Assembly (NCBI GenBank): GCA_037447655.1
Contig: JBBHKE010001872.1
Coordinates: 1-20,177 of the forward strand
DNA: 20,177 nucleotides
Direction of reading: 5' to 3'
Source of the DNA: Zygnema cylindricum
Lineage: Eukaryota; Streptophyta; Zygnematophyceae; Zygnematales; Zygnemataceae
Shown here: in pieces, positions 1 to 9,049 of the stretch
Numbering within the stretch: position 1 is the stretch's first letter
Layout: each line of letters begins with the position of its first letter
Notes under the pieces: model-generated
Told to the model about the DNA's origin: nothing
What the model saw: only the letters and a program-made list of their open reading frames with translations
The model's database searches: none
Made by a program: the position numbers and the translations under genes

Positions 1-4
1 GTAT

Positions 5-25
5 AAAAAAAAAAAAAAAAAAAAA
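5..25. repeat. poly-A tract
   Basis: A run of 21 A residues. It could be the tail of a retroposed sequence lying to its left outside the window, but nothing to its left is available to test that. The LINE-like fragment to the right lies on the minus strand, where its own tail would read as T on this strand, so this tract is not its tail. Confidence 0.8.
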
Positions 26-275
26 TTGCTGACTTTATTAAAAAGCGCGATGGTAAACCATCTGAGTCCATGGGAACAAAAGGATATAGCACGGCAAAAA
101 CTGAAAAACTACATGTCTGGGGAAGAAACAAAAATGGATAAGCAAGGCAAAAGCAACGAAAACACGAAAAGATGGCAAGTAGACGGAAAACACCCAAAAA
201 AACAAAAAACAACAAACGAAACATCAAAGGAAAGAGTTAACACCTAACAACAAAACCCCAACATAAACTAAAAGT

Positions 276-650
276 CTACGCAAAGCAACCACGTAAGTCC
301 TCGAACCTCGGAGGAGCACGAGGAGGGAGTTTCGAGACACGTCGACGATCCATAGCAGCAATAGACGATCCAAGGAGGATAGAAGCCTGCACTCGTTGAA
401 GGGCCACCGATAAACGTTGACGGTAAAAAGAAGTAAGTACCGACACAGAAGGGCTCCCAAGTCCCCGCCGCTCGAACGAACGTGACCACAAGTACGGAGG
501 AACTCGTCCAAAGCCACACCCAAAAAACCAAATATCTCGACCGCCATCGGAATGAAACCATCCATAGCATCGCGATGGGCATAATCACGCTCCTTCCTCC
601 TAGCCGCGTCTCTCACGCATGAGAAAATGGAAAGAGAAAATATTTGAAGT
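276..650 (-). pseudogene. LINE-like retrotransposon, C-terminal fragment, frameshifted
   Basis: Two minus-strand frames together resemble the region after the reverse transcriptase core of plant and algal non-LTR elements. The first frame (650 down to about 480) contains RKERDYAHRDAMDGF followed by PMAVEIFGFLGVALDEFLR. The second (about 480 down to 276) contains SFYRQRLSVALQRVQA, a basic amphipathic motif I associate with the end of such polyproteins. The switch between frames near 470-490 implies a frameshift, so this is a broken relic. The first frame is open upstream to a stop near 650 and has no convincing start. The catalytic YxDD region is absent, so only the last 120 or so residues survive. 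The family call rests on remembered motif resemblance and not on a search; DIRS-type elements are an alternative. Confidence 0.55.
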
Positions 651-1411
651 CAGATGAGGACGGAAAAAATCAATTTCTCAAGCGCGATAAAGAAAAAAAT
701 AAGCTTGATAAAAGCGATAAAATGAGAGTTATCAATTAGATGAGTACACTAAAACTTCAAAAATTACACAACACACAACTACCACAACTATAGGAATAAA
801 GAAAAAAAAAATGCCAACTTTTTGAGGCCCTTGGGAAACTCATGCTGCACGCAAAATAGTGCAAGCCTTCTTTCACGGATCTCGCAATCACCAACGACCT
901 ACGTAGTTTCTAAAAGGCCAACAAACATATATTTAAATTCTACCCTATCTTTGTCCCCAAAAGCTAGAATTCGTCCAATTAAAACCTGTCTTACAAAGAT
1001 CGACGTTCCAATGAACCATCCGATGAGCACCCTTATATAAACACCCCATTTGTTATTCGGGTGCCTCATTTTAAAGATGGTTTCAAGAAAGAATCATATT
1101 GTGTGACGTGATGGGTGCCTAGTTGCCCCTCTTGTGCCGGTGGCCGTAGTGCGCCCAAGCCTTGCATGACCCATGCATTGCCTGTGTGGGGTGTGAGCGA
1201 ATGGGTGCACGACCACGCATTCCATATGATGAGGAATATAGCGATGGCCACAACGTTGGCAAGGAGTTTAGCAAGGCCTCAAGTGCCATGTATCGCTACG
1301 GGGACGATCCCGACACTAAGGGTCAAGGGCAAGCCTTGTCCCGCCTTGATGGGAATTATCAAAACTTAAAAATAGCAATGAGCGTTCCAGATAATCAAAT
1401 GACAACGAGTT
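651..1411. other. no gene recognised; AT-rich then a GC-richer island
   Basis: I see no protein or RNA gene here. From about 1100 to 1350 the base composition becomes distinctly GC-richer than the surroundings, with short overlapping frames on both strands and none recognisable. This could be retroelement LTR or leader sequence, given the retroelement remnants on both sides, but no terminal TG/CA, primer-binding site or second copy is visible in the window. A TATATAAA-like stretch near 1033 is the only promoter-like element and is not linked to a gene. Confidence 0.4.
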
Positions 1412-2190
1412 GTCACCCTAACTGCGAAACACACATTCCCAAGCCCTCGTTTGAAACTGTGTAGTACTATTGGATCCTGAGTCAAAAGTTAGAATACGAA
1501 AACACAGACTATACAACGCAACACCGCGAATCCTTATTAGTGTAATCCACGAGAGCACACCCTACATGCAAAACACATATTCAAAAAACCCTCGTTTCGA
1601 ACTCTGCAGTACTGTTGGATCCAGAGTCGAAAGCTAGAATACTAATCGTTATTAGTGTACTCCACGTCACCCTAACTGCCAAACACACATTCCCAAACCC
1701 TCGTTTCAAACTTTTCAGTACTGTTGGACCCAGAGGCGAAAGTTATAATACTCATCGTTATTAGTGTACTCCACTTCACCCTAACTGCGAAACACACAAT
1801 CCCAAACTCTCGTTTCGAACTCTGTAGTACTGTTGGACCCGGAGGCGAAAGCTATAGTACTAATCATTATTAGTGTACTCCATGTCACCCTTACTGCCAA
1901 ACACACATTCCCAAACCCTCGTTTCGAACTATACAGTACTGTTCGACTCATAGTCGATAGCTATAATACTAATCGTTATTAGTATACCCCACGTCACCCT
2001 AAGTGCCAAACACACATTCCCAAACCCTTGTTTCGAACTCTACAGTACTGTTGGACGCGGAGGCGAAAGCTATAATACTAATCCTTATTTGTGTACTCCA
2101 CGTCACCCTACACCGCGCATTGTTATTAATGTACTCTGCGTCATCACACCCTAACGGCGAAACACACCCTCGGCGTCATCACCCCCTAAT
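1412..2190. repeat. tandem array, 109-bp unit, about seven copies
   Basis: Units begin with a GTCACCCTAACTGC-like stretch at 1412, about 1555, 1666, 1775, 1884, 1993 and 2102. The spacing from 1666 to 2102 is exactly 109 bp four times in a row. The first unit is longer (about 143 bp) and the second about 111 bp. Each unit includes CTCGTTTCGAACT, CAGTACTGTTGGA, GGCGAAAGCTATAATACTAA and CGTTATTAGTGTACTCCA. Neighbouring units differ at several positions, so the array is diverged and not freshly amplified. The last unit is partial and runs directly into a truncated copia pol frame at about 2191. Unit 1 contains ACACCGCGAATCCTTATTAG and the last unit CTACACCGCGCATTGTTATT, both close to the MITE tips found elsewhere in the window. 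Confidence 0.9.
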
Positions 2191-3807
2191 ATCGAGGTAA
2201 CAAGACTATCTCATCAAGATGAACCTCAAAACTATGGAGAGGAGATGACTTGTCCAAAAAGAAACCGTTGGTAGACAACCATCAATGAGGAGATGGCCTG
2301 AATTATGGCAGCCGATACTTTGGAGCGGGTGGATTGTCCACCTAACTGAACACCAATCGGTTGTAAGTGGGTTTTCAAATTAAAAATGAACCCAGATAAC
2401 ACAATTGAGAGCTACAAGGCTCGATTAGTGGCAAAGGGATTTACACAAAAGGAGGGAATTGACTACGAGGAAACCTTTGCCCCGGTCGTCAAATTTCCCT
2501 CCGTTCGCATATTTCTCTGTCTGGCAGCAGCAGAAGACATGGAAGTGCACCAGATGGACATCAAGATTGCGTTCTTGCTTGGAGAATTGGAAGTGGAGTT
2601 CTTCATGAGACAACCCGAAGGGTTTGTGGAGGAAAGAGAGGAGAGTAAGGTATGCCGGCTGATTAAATCTCTTTAAGGTTTGAAATAGGCGCCTCGACAG
2701 TGGAATAAGAAGCTCGATGAGTTTCTTACCGGTCTGGGATATATCCGGATCAGTTCAGATCAACCAATCTATGTTTTTGAAGATGAGGAAGATTTTATAA
2801 TTATTGCAATTTATATTAATGATTTGCTTGTTTTAAGTAAATCAATGGAAAAAATTAACAAACTGAAAACCGATCTTAAGGGGAGATTTGAAATGAAGGA
2901 TATGGGAGAAGCAAGATATATTTTGGGAATTCAAGTAGAGAGAGACAGGAAAAGGAAAATTATAAGATTGACTCAAAAGGAAGCAATAGGGAACATGCTT
3001 GAAAAATTTCAAATGGATAAAGCTAATAGTTGTACAACTCCAATGGAGTTAAAGAAGGGAAGTGAGGGGAGTGAGGAAGAAGGAGTCATAGTCTTAGACG
3101 AGGTATTATCTCCTGATGAACAGAAGTTCATGCAGACTATTCCTTACAGGCAAGTAGTGGGAAGACTAATCTATTTTATGAATTGTACCCGGCCGGATTT
3201 AGCTACAGCTGTAGGAGTGCCGAGTAGAAGTCTAAATGCTCCAACTAAGAGGGATTGGGAGGCATCTAAGAGAGTCCATATATATTTGATAAGAACTAGG
3301 GATCTATGGTTGCATTTGGGTGGGGAGAATACTAACATCACTACTTCGAGTGATGCGAGTTATGGTGACGCTGCGATGTGGAGATGTACTTCTCGATATG
3401 TATTATATGTGGGTGATGGGGCTTGCTCTTGGAGTAGCAAACAACAAAAGGTTATTGCTCAGTCCACTATGGATGCTGAGTATATGGCCTCTTGCTCTAC
3501 TGTAAAAGAATTGATGTGGGTCAAGTCTTTGCTTGGTGAGCTTGGTCACCTTAAGAGTGGTGTGCACAAAATTTATTGTGATAATCAGGCATCAATCGCT
3601 ATTTCTACCAATCCTAAACATCATTTTAAAGCCAAACACATGGACATTAGACTCAGCTTTGTTAGAGAGAATGTAGAAAACAAAATAATCAGTTTAGTGT
3701 ACCGACCAGATAGGGAGATGGTAGTAGATATGATGACCAAACCTGTGCCTTCACCTAAGCTAATTTTCTGCAAGGAGAAGTGTGGTCTAAAATTAAAGAT
3801 TGACTAG
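2191..3807 (+). pseudogene. Ty1/copia pol, reverse transcriptase and RNase H, 5'-truncated
   Basis: A single reading frame of 539 codons carries copia pol from the linker before the reverse transcriptase to the pol C-terminus. Recognisable in order are IGCKWVFKLK, YKARLVAKGFTQKEGIDY, FAPVV, MEVHQMDIKIAFL, QPEGFV, APRQWNKKLDEFL, YILGIQVERD, PYRQVVGRLIYFMNCTRPDL, then RNase H with SSDASYGDA, SSKQQKVIAQST, DAEYMA, YCDNQASIAIS, KHMDIR and the end motif DMMTKPV. Five in-frame stops (2272, 2299, 2347, 2674, 2686) show it is dead. The polymerase box reads Y-I-N-D, with AAT at 2818-2820 in place of the first catalytic Asp. RNase H is much better preserved: the frame is open from 2689 to the TAG at 3805. 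Gag, protease and integrase are missing because the 109-bp array abuts the 5' side. Confidence 0.95.
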
Positions 3808-3830
3808 AAAAAAAGGGGAGTGTAGAAATT
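3808..3830 (+). other. polypurine tract and probable start of copia 3' LTR
   Basis: Directly after the pol stop comes a purine run (GAAAAAAAGGGGAG, ending at 3820), followed by TGTAGAAATT at 3821. A G-rich polypurine tract followed by TG is the usual junction between a copia internal domain and its 3' LTR. I could not find the matching LTR end (a CA-terminated inverse such as AATTTCTACA) downstream, nor a 5' LTR, so the LTR length is unknown. Confidence 0.7.
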
Positions 3831-4619
3831 GATGATTCTTTTTAAGTATTTTCTAGGTCTAAATAGAAAGACAAAAGGAAGCCGAGGCAGTCTATCTCTA
3901 ACATCTCTCCAACTCCCACACTTGTCGCAGTCACTGAAAAATTGGAGAGGAAGCTAGAGCCATGGCTACCTAGGCTATCCAGAGGTTTACGGAAAATGAA
4001 TTAGTTGATATATTGAATGGTAGTTTATTTACTAAAAGGATTAGAGATGCAACTTGGATTTGATCCTGGTGCCTCTCGGCCGGCTGGCAGCCGGTAGCCG
4101 GTAACCTTATCCGTTAGGTCTAGAGCTAATGATACATGCTATAGGGTTTGATATTTATTTAAACGATACCATGTAGGATATTTCATTTAAAGGGAACTGC
4201 TTACGGAAATTAGGGCGCATGAAGAAGTACAGATATTTGGGTAAGAAACAAGTACCGTGATTGTTTGATAATAAATGAATTTACGAGGATTATTTCCATT
4301 AAAATGCGTTGTCGGTCGAATGAATCTATCCAAACATGGCTCATAGTTCAAATCCAATCCAGAGATATAAGAGGAAAGATACTGTCGCATGCCAGTAATT
4401 CCCTAAGAATCACTTTTTGTACGAAAGTGTAATCTAATTTGCTCCGTACATCAATAGATAGAGTTTGTGAGAGATAAAGGACTTAGAAAATTTAGTAGAT
4501 AGGACCCTCTCTCCCAGAGAGCTTTAGTACAAAAGGTCAACTTTGACCATCCATAACTTACTGCTTAGGGGAGCAAATTTAGAGATTCTTTTTGCTATCG
4601 ACTGAAGGGACTCTTGCCT
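3831..4619. other. no gene recognised; probable copia LTR and flanking retroelement debris
   Basis: The beginning is probably LTR sequence. A GC-rich hairpin with a 7-bp stem lies at 4080-4094 (CCGGCTG and CAGCCGG around one base) inside otherwise AT-rich DNA. No RNA gene or supported protein frame is visible. Confidence 0.4.
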
Positions 4620-5108
4620 TTAGAGGGGTGAAGGTGGTCAGAGTTTTTTGTCTGCCAGGTTGGCAGTTGTTCTTGCTGAAACACAAAGGGGTCAGGGTTA
4701 TCCTAGAGGCTTCTTGGGAGGTGTCCATTCTGAGGACTTATGGATGTCTCAGAGTTTCACCCTAATCATAGAAGCCGGTTTTGACTCCTCTTCTTCTCTC
4801 TTCTCAAAGTGTGTAGGAAAATGAGAGGATTCTGGTATATCTCCCCTATATTTGATCTTCCATGAATCTGCAATCATGTTTTCACTTGTGTCCCTTCTGG
4901 GAAGATCTTAGTTCTCCTCACTCTCGAACTCAAAACTGATTCTGATTTTCTTAGTGTGTTTGAAGGGATCAAAAGACTTCCCTTCATCCATGACAACTAG
5001 ATGTTTTACCAGAATGATATCTTGTTTAGGCAAGTCATAGACTCTATATCCCTTGACATCCTCATCATATCCCACAAAATATCCTTGTTTCCCTTTAGCA
5101 TCTAGTTT
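4620..5108 (-). pseudogene. Ty1/copia integrase C-terminus and acidic linker, fragment
   Basis: Read on the minus strand from 5108, the frame gives KLDAKGKQGYFVGYDEDVKG, then YRVYDL and VKHLVVMDEGKSF, and runs 66 codons to a TAA at 4908-4910. It then continues recognisably in the same frame with a charged linker to about 4752 and more weakly to about 4620, with further stops. The motif matches the copia integrase C-terminal region, normally K-L-D-x-K followed by FLGY, KGYRLYDP and a DVVFDE-like motif. A TGA at 5109-5111 interrupts the frame just upstream, and the 64 codons before it (to 5303) are acidic and proline-rich but not clearly integrase. It is a dead relic. It covers the part of pol that should precede the plus-strand reverse transcriptase fragment at 2191-3807, but in inverted orientation. 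Confidence 0.85.
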
Positions 5109-5111
5109 TCA

Positions 5112-6349
5112 GTTTTTCTTATCTGTGTCAAGACTGTCCACGAGGGGGTCCACATCGGGTGATCCCATTTCTTCGCTCGGTTGGTCGGGTCCTTGGGTTT
5201 CAGTACAATCTTGGTCCTCATAAGCTAAGGGTGGTAATAAACCCGCCGTAACGGTGTTTTTCGCCCCAAAAACTGTGGTAATATGAGAAGTATTAGGCCA
5301 CATATTGCAAATAATAGATCTGCCTTTATGTCCAAATGATGATACAAAGCAATTAATAGAGAAGCAAAAGTGAAGGTAACTGAAGGATGCGGAAAGACAA
5401 TGTCATTGCTGGACCAAACGCCAGATATATATACCAAATAAAAAACCCAATTGTGGGAAAAAGGGAGGGAAACCATTCCCCTTACCTTTGGTCGTCAAAA
5501 TTTAAATTTTAATATTCTGCGTGACTGGAAGCTGTCCAAATATTTTAGACGACACAAATAAAGCGGGAAAGTTTCAAAATTTTCGTCAGTTTTCAGAGGG
5601 GGTATGCACGTGATAAGCGACCGACGATTTTCATGAAAGAGCCATGGTAACTGCCTGCTTCTTGACGTACCTACGGATGAGCTTTCGAATGGCGACGGGT
5701 ATGACAGGCGGTTGGTGTCACGCCATGTTGGAGCCGTAATGTTTGCGTGGATATAAAATTGTCCACGTGTAAATTTGGGCAACCAATCATGAAACGCTTG
5801 AGACGAGGTGGTTGGTGAGATTGTACAGTTGGGACCAATTTAGAATAGGAGTATACTTTATTACGTCATTACATTAACGCTAATACCGGTCACAAGTTAG
5901 GGAGAAACGGAAATGCATCCATTTTAGAATTAACACACATTTTAGAATGAATTCACGCTAATTAAACAGACGTCGCGACAGTATTAGAGTAAAGAACCCT
6001 TATTACCGTACATTGTCGACGTAAAACGGAAAAGCGACCAACCGTTGAAACAGCAAGCGTTGCCTGATCGATACGCGTGTAGAAATTACACTCCGTAAAA
6101 CTTTATCAAAGTTGTATGCCTAACGGCGAATACATGACGCCTAACTGCGGTGAAGTATTTTGACATGTACGTTGGAATGATTCACGCTGTTACGTGACGG
6201 AGTACGATCTGATTAAAATTGTACGGCAACTTTTATTAGTGTAAACATGTTTGCGACCGACATTTTTTTTTTCAAAGATCCAAATTACTATAACCAAACA
6301 ATTAGAATGTATGTTTTTTTCCAAAATTTTCATATTATTAAATAGCGTA
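5112..6349. other. no gene recognised; noncoding
   Basis: Minus-strand frames of 83 codons (ending 5225) and 95 codons (5495-5782) show no motif I recognise and no sign of selection. Two CACGTG boxes (5608-5613 and 5763-5768) lie near each other, but with no gene to attach them to. From about 5850 the sequence becomes rich in short ACGCTAA, TTAGAGTA and ATTAGAAT words. These resemble the internal words of the MITE family described below, so old fragments of that family may be present. Confidence 0.35.
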
Positions 6350-6411
6350 CACCACGGTAAATTTTTTTATACGCTAAAAAAACTTACACGCTAATAACGA
6401 CTGGCGGTGTA
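6350..6411. mobile_element. right end of a TACACCG-type MITE, left part lost
   Basis: The stretch TTTTTATACGCTAAAAAAAC followed by ACGCTAATAACGACTGGCGGTGTA is homologous to the right end of the small element at 9050-9270 and to the end at 9629-9630. It ends in CGGTGTA, the inverse of the family tip. No matching opening tip is seen to its left, so the element is truncated or too diverged to follow. Confidence 0.6.
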
Positions 6412-6550
6412 GTTTCCTGGATTCCGTACGATTTCGTACCTGCGACTTTTGGCATCTAAACACAAGGCTAAGGTACACCGTGAATCGCTGTTAGCGTTAA
6501 TAACGCTAATTCGGTGCCCTCAAATTTTGACCCTCGAACCCAAAATATAA

Positions 6551-6558
6551 TTACTCTA
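6551..6558. repeat. left 8-bp target duplication of the foldback element
   Basis: TTACTCTA immediately precedes the left arm. TTACTTTA immediately follows the right arm at 8971-8978. Seven of eight bases agree in direct orientation, as expected for an old 8-bp target site duplication. Confidence 0.7.
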
Positions 6559-6843
6559 GGGAATTGCTAATCGCAGAGACTATTTTTGCTGCGCGCAGGT
6601 ACTGTAGTTGTCATAAATTGTACATTTGAAGTACAATTTCGTACAGGCTACATACCTTTAATTTTATATCTGACGGTCAATCCGTCGAACAACTTTGACT
6701 GGCGGAATATTGTACCGGCGGTTAAAAAAGTGTCGCGCTTGCAAACGTCGATCGTCATAAAAAAAATAAAATTTCACACGGCCGGCGCAGGTTAACTGTA
6801 ACCAAACTGCGGCAGCCACATAAATAAAATGGCTGCGCGCAGG
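6559..6843 (+). repeat. left inverted arm of foldback element
   Basis: Pairs with 8690-8970. It contains the 10-bp self-complementary CTGCGCGCAG twice, at 6589-6598 and 6834-6843 at its inner edge. It differs from the other arm by about two dozen substitutions and by a 5-bp excess just after the first CTGCGCGCAGG (TACTGTA here, TA in the other arm). The 69-codon frame running through it is chance: the other arm breaks it. Confidence 0.85.
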
Positions 6844-7336
6844 TACACCGTGAATCGCTATTAGCGTAATGAAATAGATAGCGTAATGAAACAATTAGCG
6901 TACTTTACGGTAAATTGTGTTTTTTCGGGTACACCATGATACTAATTTATCATGTACTCTAATTTGTAAACTGCTTTGTAAAAATTTTCAGCACATAATA
7001 TGTCCACACTAAAAAACAAATTTGTACGAAACTGTTCAAATCGTACGCCGTCGCGTTTTTTTGACATCTGCGTATGCCGGAAAATATTTACGCAATTATA
7101 TATTATTATATTTTCTGTACTTTTAAATATAAAAATGTACGGTATAGTACAGATATGACAGTCCGTACACCACACTATTTAAAAGGGAACTAAATTACAG
7201 TTATGAACCGCATTGAGCGGGGTACCTCAAATAACGTGCAAAAACATTTAGCGTACTTTATTCTATTTGAGAATTTGCCCCAAAAAAAGGGGTACCCCAA
7301 TTAGCGTCATGTACGCTAATAGCGATTCGCGGTGTA
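6844..7336 (+). mobile_element. MITE subfamily B, copy 1 (493 bp)
   Basis: Begins TACACCGTGAATCGCTATTA and ends TAATAGCGATTCGCGGTGTA, giving terminal inverted repeats of about 22 bp with few mismatches. TA at each end is best read as the duplicated target dinucleotide. Inside, the words ATTAGCGTA and GCGTAATGAAA repeat near the left end, and a GGGGTACC...GGGGTACCCC stretch lies near the right end. It is the same length as copy 2 at 7471 and differs from it at about a dozen positions, mostly clustered around 240-360 bp in. Noncoding. Confidence 0.9.
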
Positions 7337-7470
7337 GTTTACTGCAAAAATGAAATCAACTCGCGAACCGTTACATTGAACTTGGACACATATCAAAGGA
7401 CGACGTACACCATGTGTAAACTCGCACGAAACCAAATAAACTTCGTACAAAATAAAAATGCGTACCCGAC
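7337..7470. other. left part of foldback loop and inner arm
   Basis: Continues the foldback element after the first MITE. GTTTACTGCAAAAATG at 7337-7352 starts the inner arm, whose inverse is at 8028-8067. The other copy carries about 14 extra bases between its GTTTA and GCAAAAATG. The rest (7365-7470) has no partner and forms the loop together with 7964-8027. Confidence 0.7.
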
Positions 7471-7963
7471 TACACCGTGAATCGCTATTAGCGTAATGAA
7501 ATAGATAGCGTAATGAAACAATTAGCGTACTTTACGGTAAATTGTGTTTTTTCGGGTACACCATGATTCTAATTTATCATGTACTCTAATTTGTAAACTG
7601 CTTTGTAAAAATTTTCAGCACATAATATGTCCATACTAAAACATGTATATGTACGAAACTGTTCAAATCGTACGCCGTCGCGTTTTTTTGACATCTGCGT
7701 ATGCCGGAAAATATTTACGCAATTATATATTATTATATTTTATGTACTTTTAAATTTAAAAATGTACGAAATAGTACAGATATGTCAGTCCGTACACCAC
7801 ACTATTTAAAAGGGAACTAAATTACAGTTATGAACCGCATTGAGCGGGGTACCTCAAATAACGTGCAAAAACATTTAGCGTACTTTATTCTATTTGAGAA
7901 TTTGCCCCAAAAAAAGGGGTACCCCAATTAGCGTCATGTACGCTAATAGCGATTCGCGGTGTA
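7471..7963 (+). mobile_element. MITE subfamily B, copy 2 (493 bp)
   Basis: Direct-orientation copy of 6844-7336 at a constant offset of 627 bp, about 97-98% identical by eye count, with the same TACACCG...CGGTGTA ends and TA flanks. It lies in the loop of the foldback. High identity and equal length suggest recent activity or a local jump. The short frame at 7627-7809 is not preserved in copy 1 and is not a gene. Confidence 0.9.
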
Positions 7964-8067
7964 CCGGCGTATAAATATCGATGAAACTAAAATGACACGT
8001 CGTCACGTCCACGGTGGATGTGACAACGAGTTGATTTCATTTTTGCGGCTAACGTGAAGTGATAAAC
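7964..8067. other. right part of foldback loop and inner arm
   Basis: Loop sequence to about 8027, then CGAGTTGATTTCATTTTTGC at 8028-8047, the exact complement of 7345-7364, and finally TAAAC at 8063-8067, which mirrors GTTTA at 7337-7341. Confidence 0.7.
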
Positions 8068-8689
8068 TACACCGCGAATCGTAATTAGAGTAATGAAAAA
8101 ATTAGAGTAAAAAAACCAAAAAAAACAATTAGAGTAATTGACGCTAATTTCTGTGATAGAGCTTTTTCAACTATGAAGTTTACTCTAATTTATTTAGTTA
8201 TTCTATATTGGGTTATGTCGGCGATAATTATGTGCGCGATAATTATGAACACTAAATTACGTAGACGTACAAAATGTGTCAGTCCGGTATAGTATTGACG
8301 TCATTATGACGCTAATAATATTTGTCGCATTGAATGTCAGTTAATGTTCACACTGACGACGATGCTGTCGACGGACGAGAGTTATGCGAACGGCTTTTTT
8401 TCGATGTGATTGATTTTTTTGTTTAGTGCGATTTCACGTGCGAGCGCGATTCTATTAACTCATTTTTTGTACCTTTTTACTTATAAAAGTACAATTTTGC
8501 ACGGTCAGACGTCATCCGTACTCCACACTATTTAAAAATAACTTATATTAGAATTTTTTACGCTAATTAAACCTCACCTAAATTAGAATAATGGAAAAAT
8601 TAGAATCGATTACTCTATTTGATGTGATAGAGTCGAAATTTCAAGCGACCGAATTAGAGTAATTTACTCTAATTACGATTCGCGGTGTA
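8068..8689 (+). mobile_element. MITE subfamily A, copy 1 (622 bp)
   Basis: Begins TACACCGCGAATCGTAATTA and ends TAATTACGATTCGCGGTGTA, a perfect 20-bp terminal inverted repeat. Words ATTAGAGTA and TACTCTAAT recur several times within the outer 100 bp at each end. It shares the internal stretch around TGCACGGTCAGAC and CCACACTATTTAAA with the copy at 16877-17360 (opposite orientation). It shares CCACACTATTTAAA in the same orientation with subfamily B. The central 140 bp or so are missing from the other copy. Noncoding. Confidence 0.9.
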
Positions 8690-8970
8690 CCTGCGCGCAA
8701 CCATTTTATTTATATGTGGCTGCCGCAGTTTGGTTACAGTAAAACTGCGCCCGCCGTGTGATTTTTTATTTTTTTTATGACCGTCGACGTTTGCGAGCAC
8801 GACACTTTTTTAACCGCCGGTACAATAATCCGCCAGTCAAAGCTGTTCTACGGATTGACCGTCAGATCTGAAATTATAGGTACGTAGCTTGTACGAAATT
8901 GTACTTCAAATGTACAATTTATGACAACTACCTGCGCGCAGCAAAATCGTCTCTGCGATTAGCAATTCCC
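8690..8970 (-). repeat. right inverted arm of foldback element
   Basis: Inverse of 6559-6843. The outer copy of the CTGCGCGCAGG target word is followed here by an uninterrupted TA (8929-8930) and GTTGTC in the complement. The inner copy at 8690-8699 directly abuts the end of the subfamily A MITE. Confidence 0.85.
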
Positions 8971-9049
8971 TTACTTTAAATGTTTTTTTTTAATATAGGT
9001 CAATCGAATTAGTGTTAATACCTGTAATCTGAACAGTTTTAAAACAGTG

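Larger units (their letters stand above)
6559..8970. mobile_element. foldback element with about 285-bp inverted arms, carrying three MITEs
   Basis: Positions 6559-6843 and 8690-8970 are inverted copies of each other, roughly 90% identical by eye. After skipping the inserted MITEs, the inversion resumes at 7337-7364 against 8028-8067 (GCAAAAATGAAATCAACTCG and its exact complement). Tips read GGGAATTGCTAATCGCAGAG. The flanks carry an 8-bp near-identical direct repeat. Without the three MITEs the element would be about 810 bp with a loop near 170 bp. An 8-bp duplication fits hAT, P or Merlin-like transposases; the GGG tip is unlike most hAT ends. No transposase is encoded. Confidence 0.8.

Noticed and set aside
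26-247. 73-codon plus-strand frame rich in Lys and Asn
   Set aside because: Composition follows the A-rich DNA, and it overlaps the end of the region next to the minus-strand LINE-like fragment. No recognisable domain.
1412-2190. Tandem array considered as a CRISPR array
   Set aside because: The units are contiguous 109-bp repeats with no unique spacers, and the genome is evidently eukaryotic.
3962-4063. Possible small protein after a good start context (GCCATGGCT)
   Set aside because: Stops at codon 4 and again about 30 codons later. No motif is recognised. It lies in probable LTR-flanking sequence.
5495-5782. 95-codon minus-strand open frame
   Set aside because: No motif, no supporting context and no homologous copy in the window. 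The CACGTG boxes nearby are insufficient to propose a gene.
6942-7809. Short frames within the two 493-bp MITE copies
   Set aside because: The frame open in one copy is on the other strand from the frame open in the second copy; neither is preserved despite about 97% identity.
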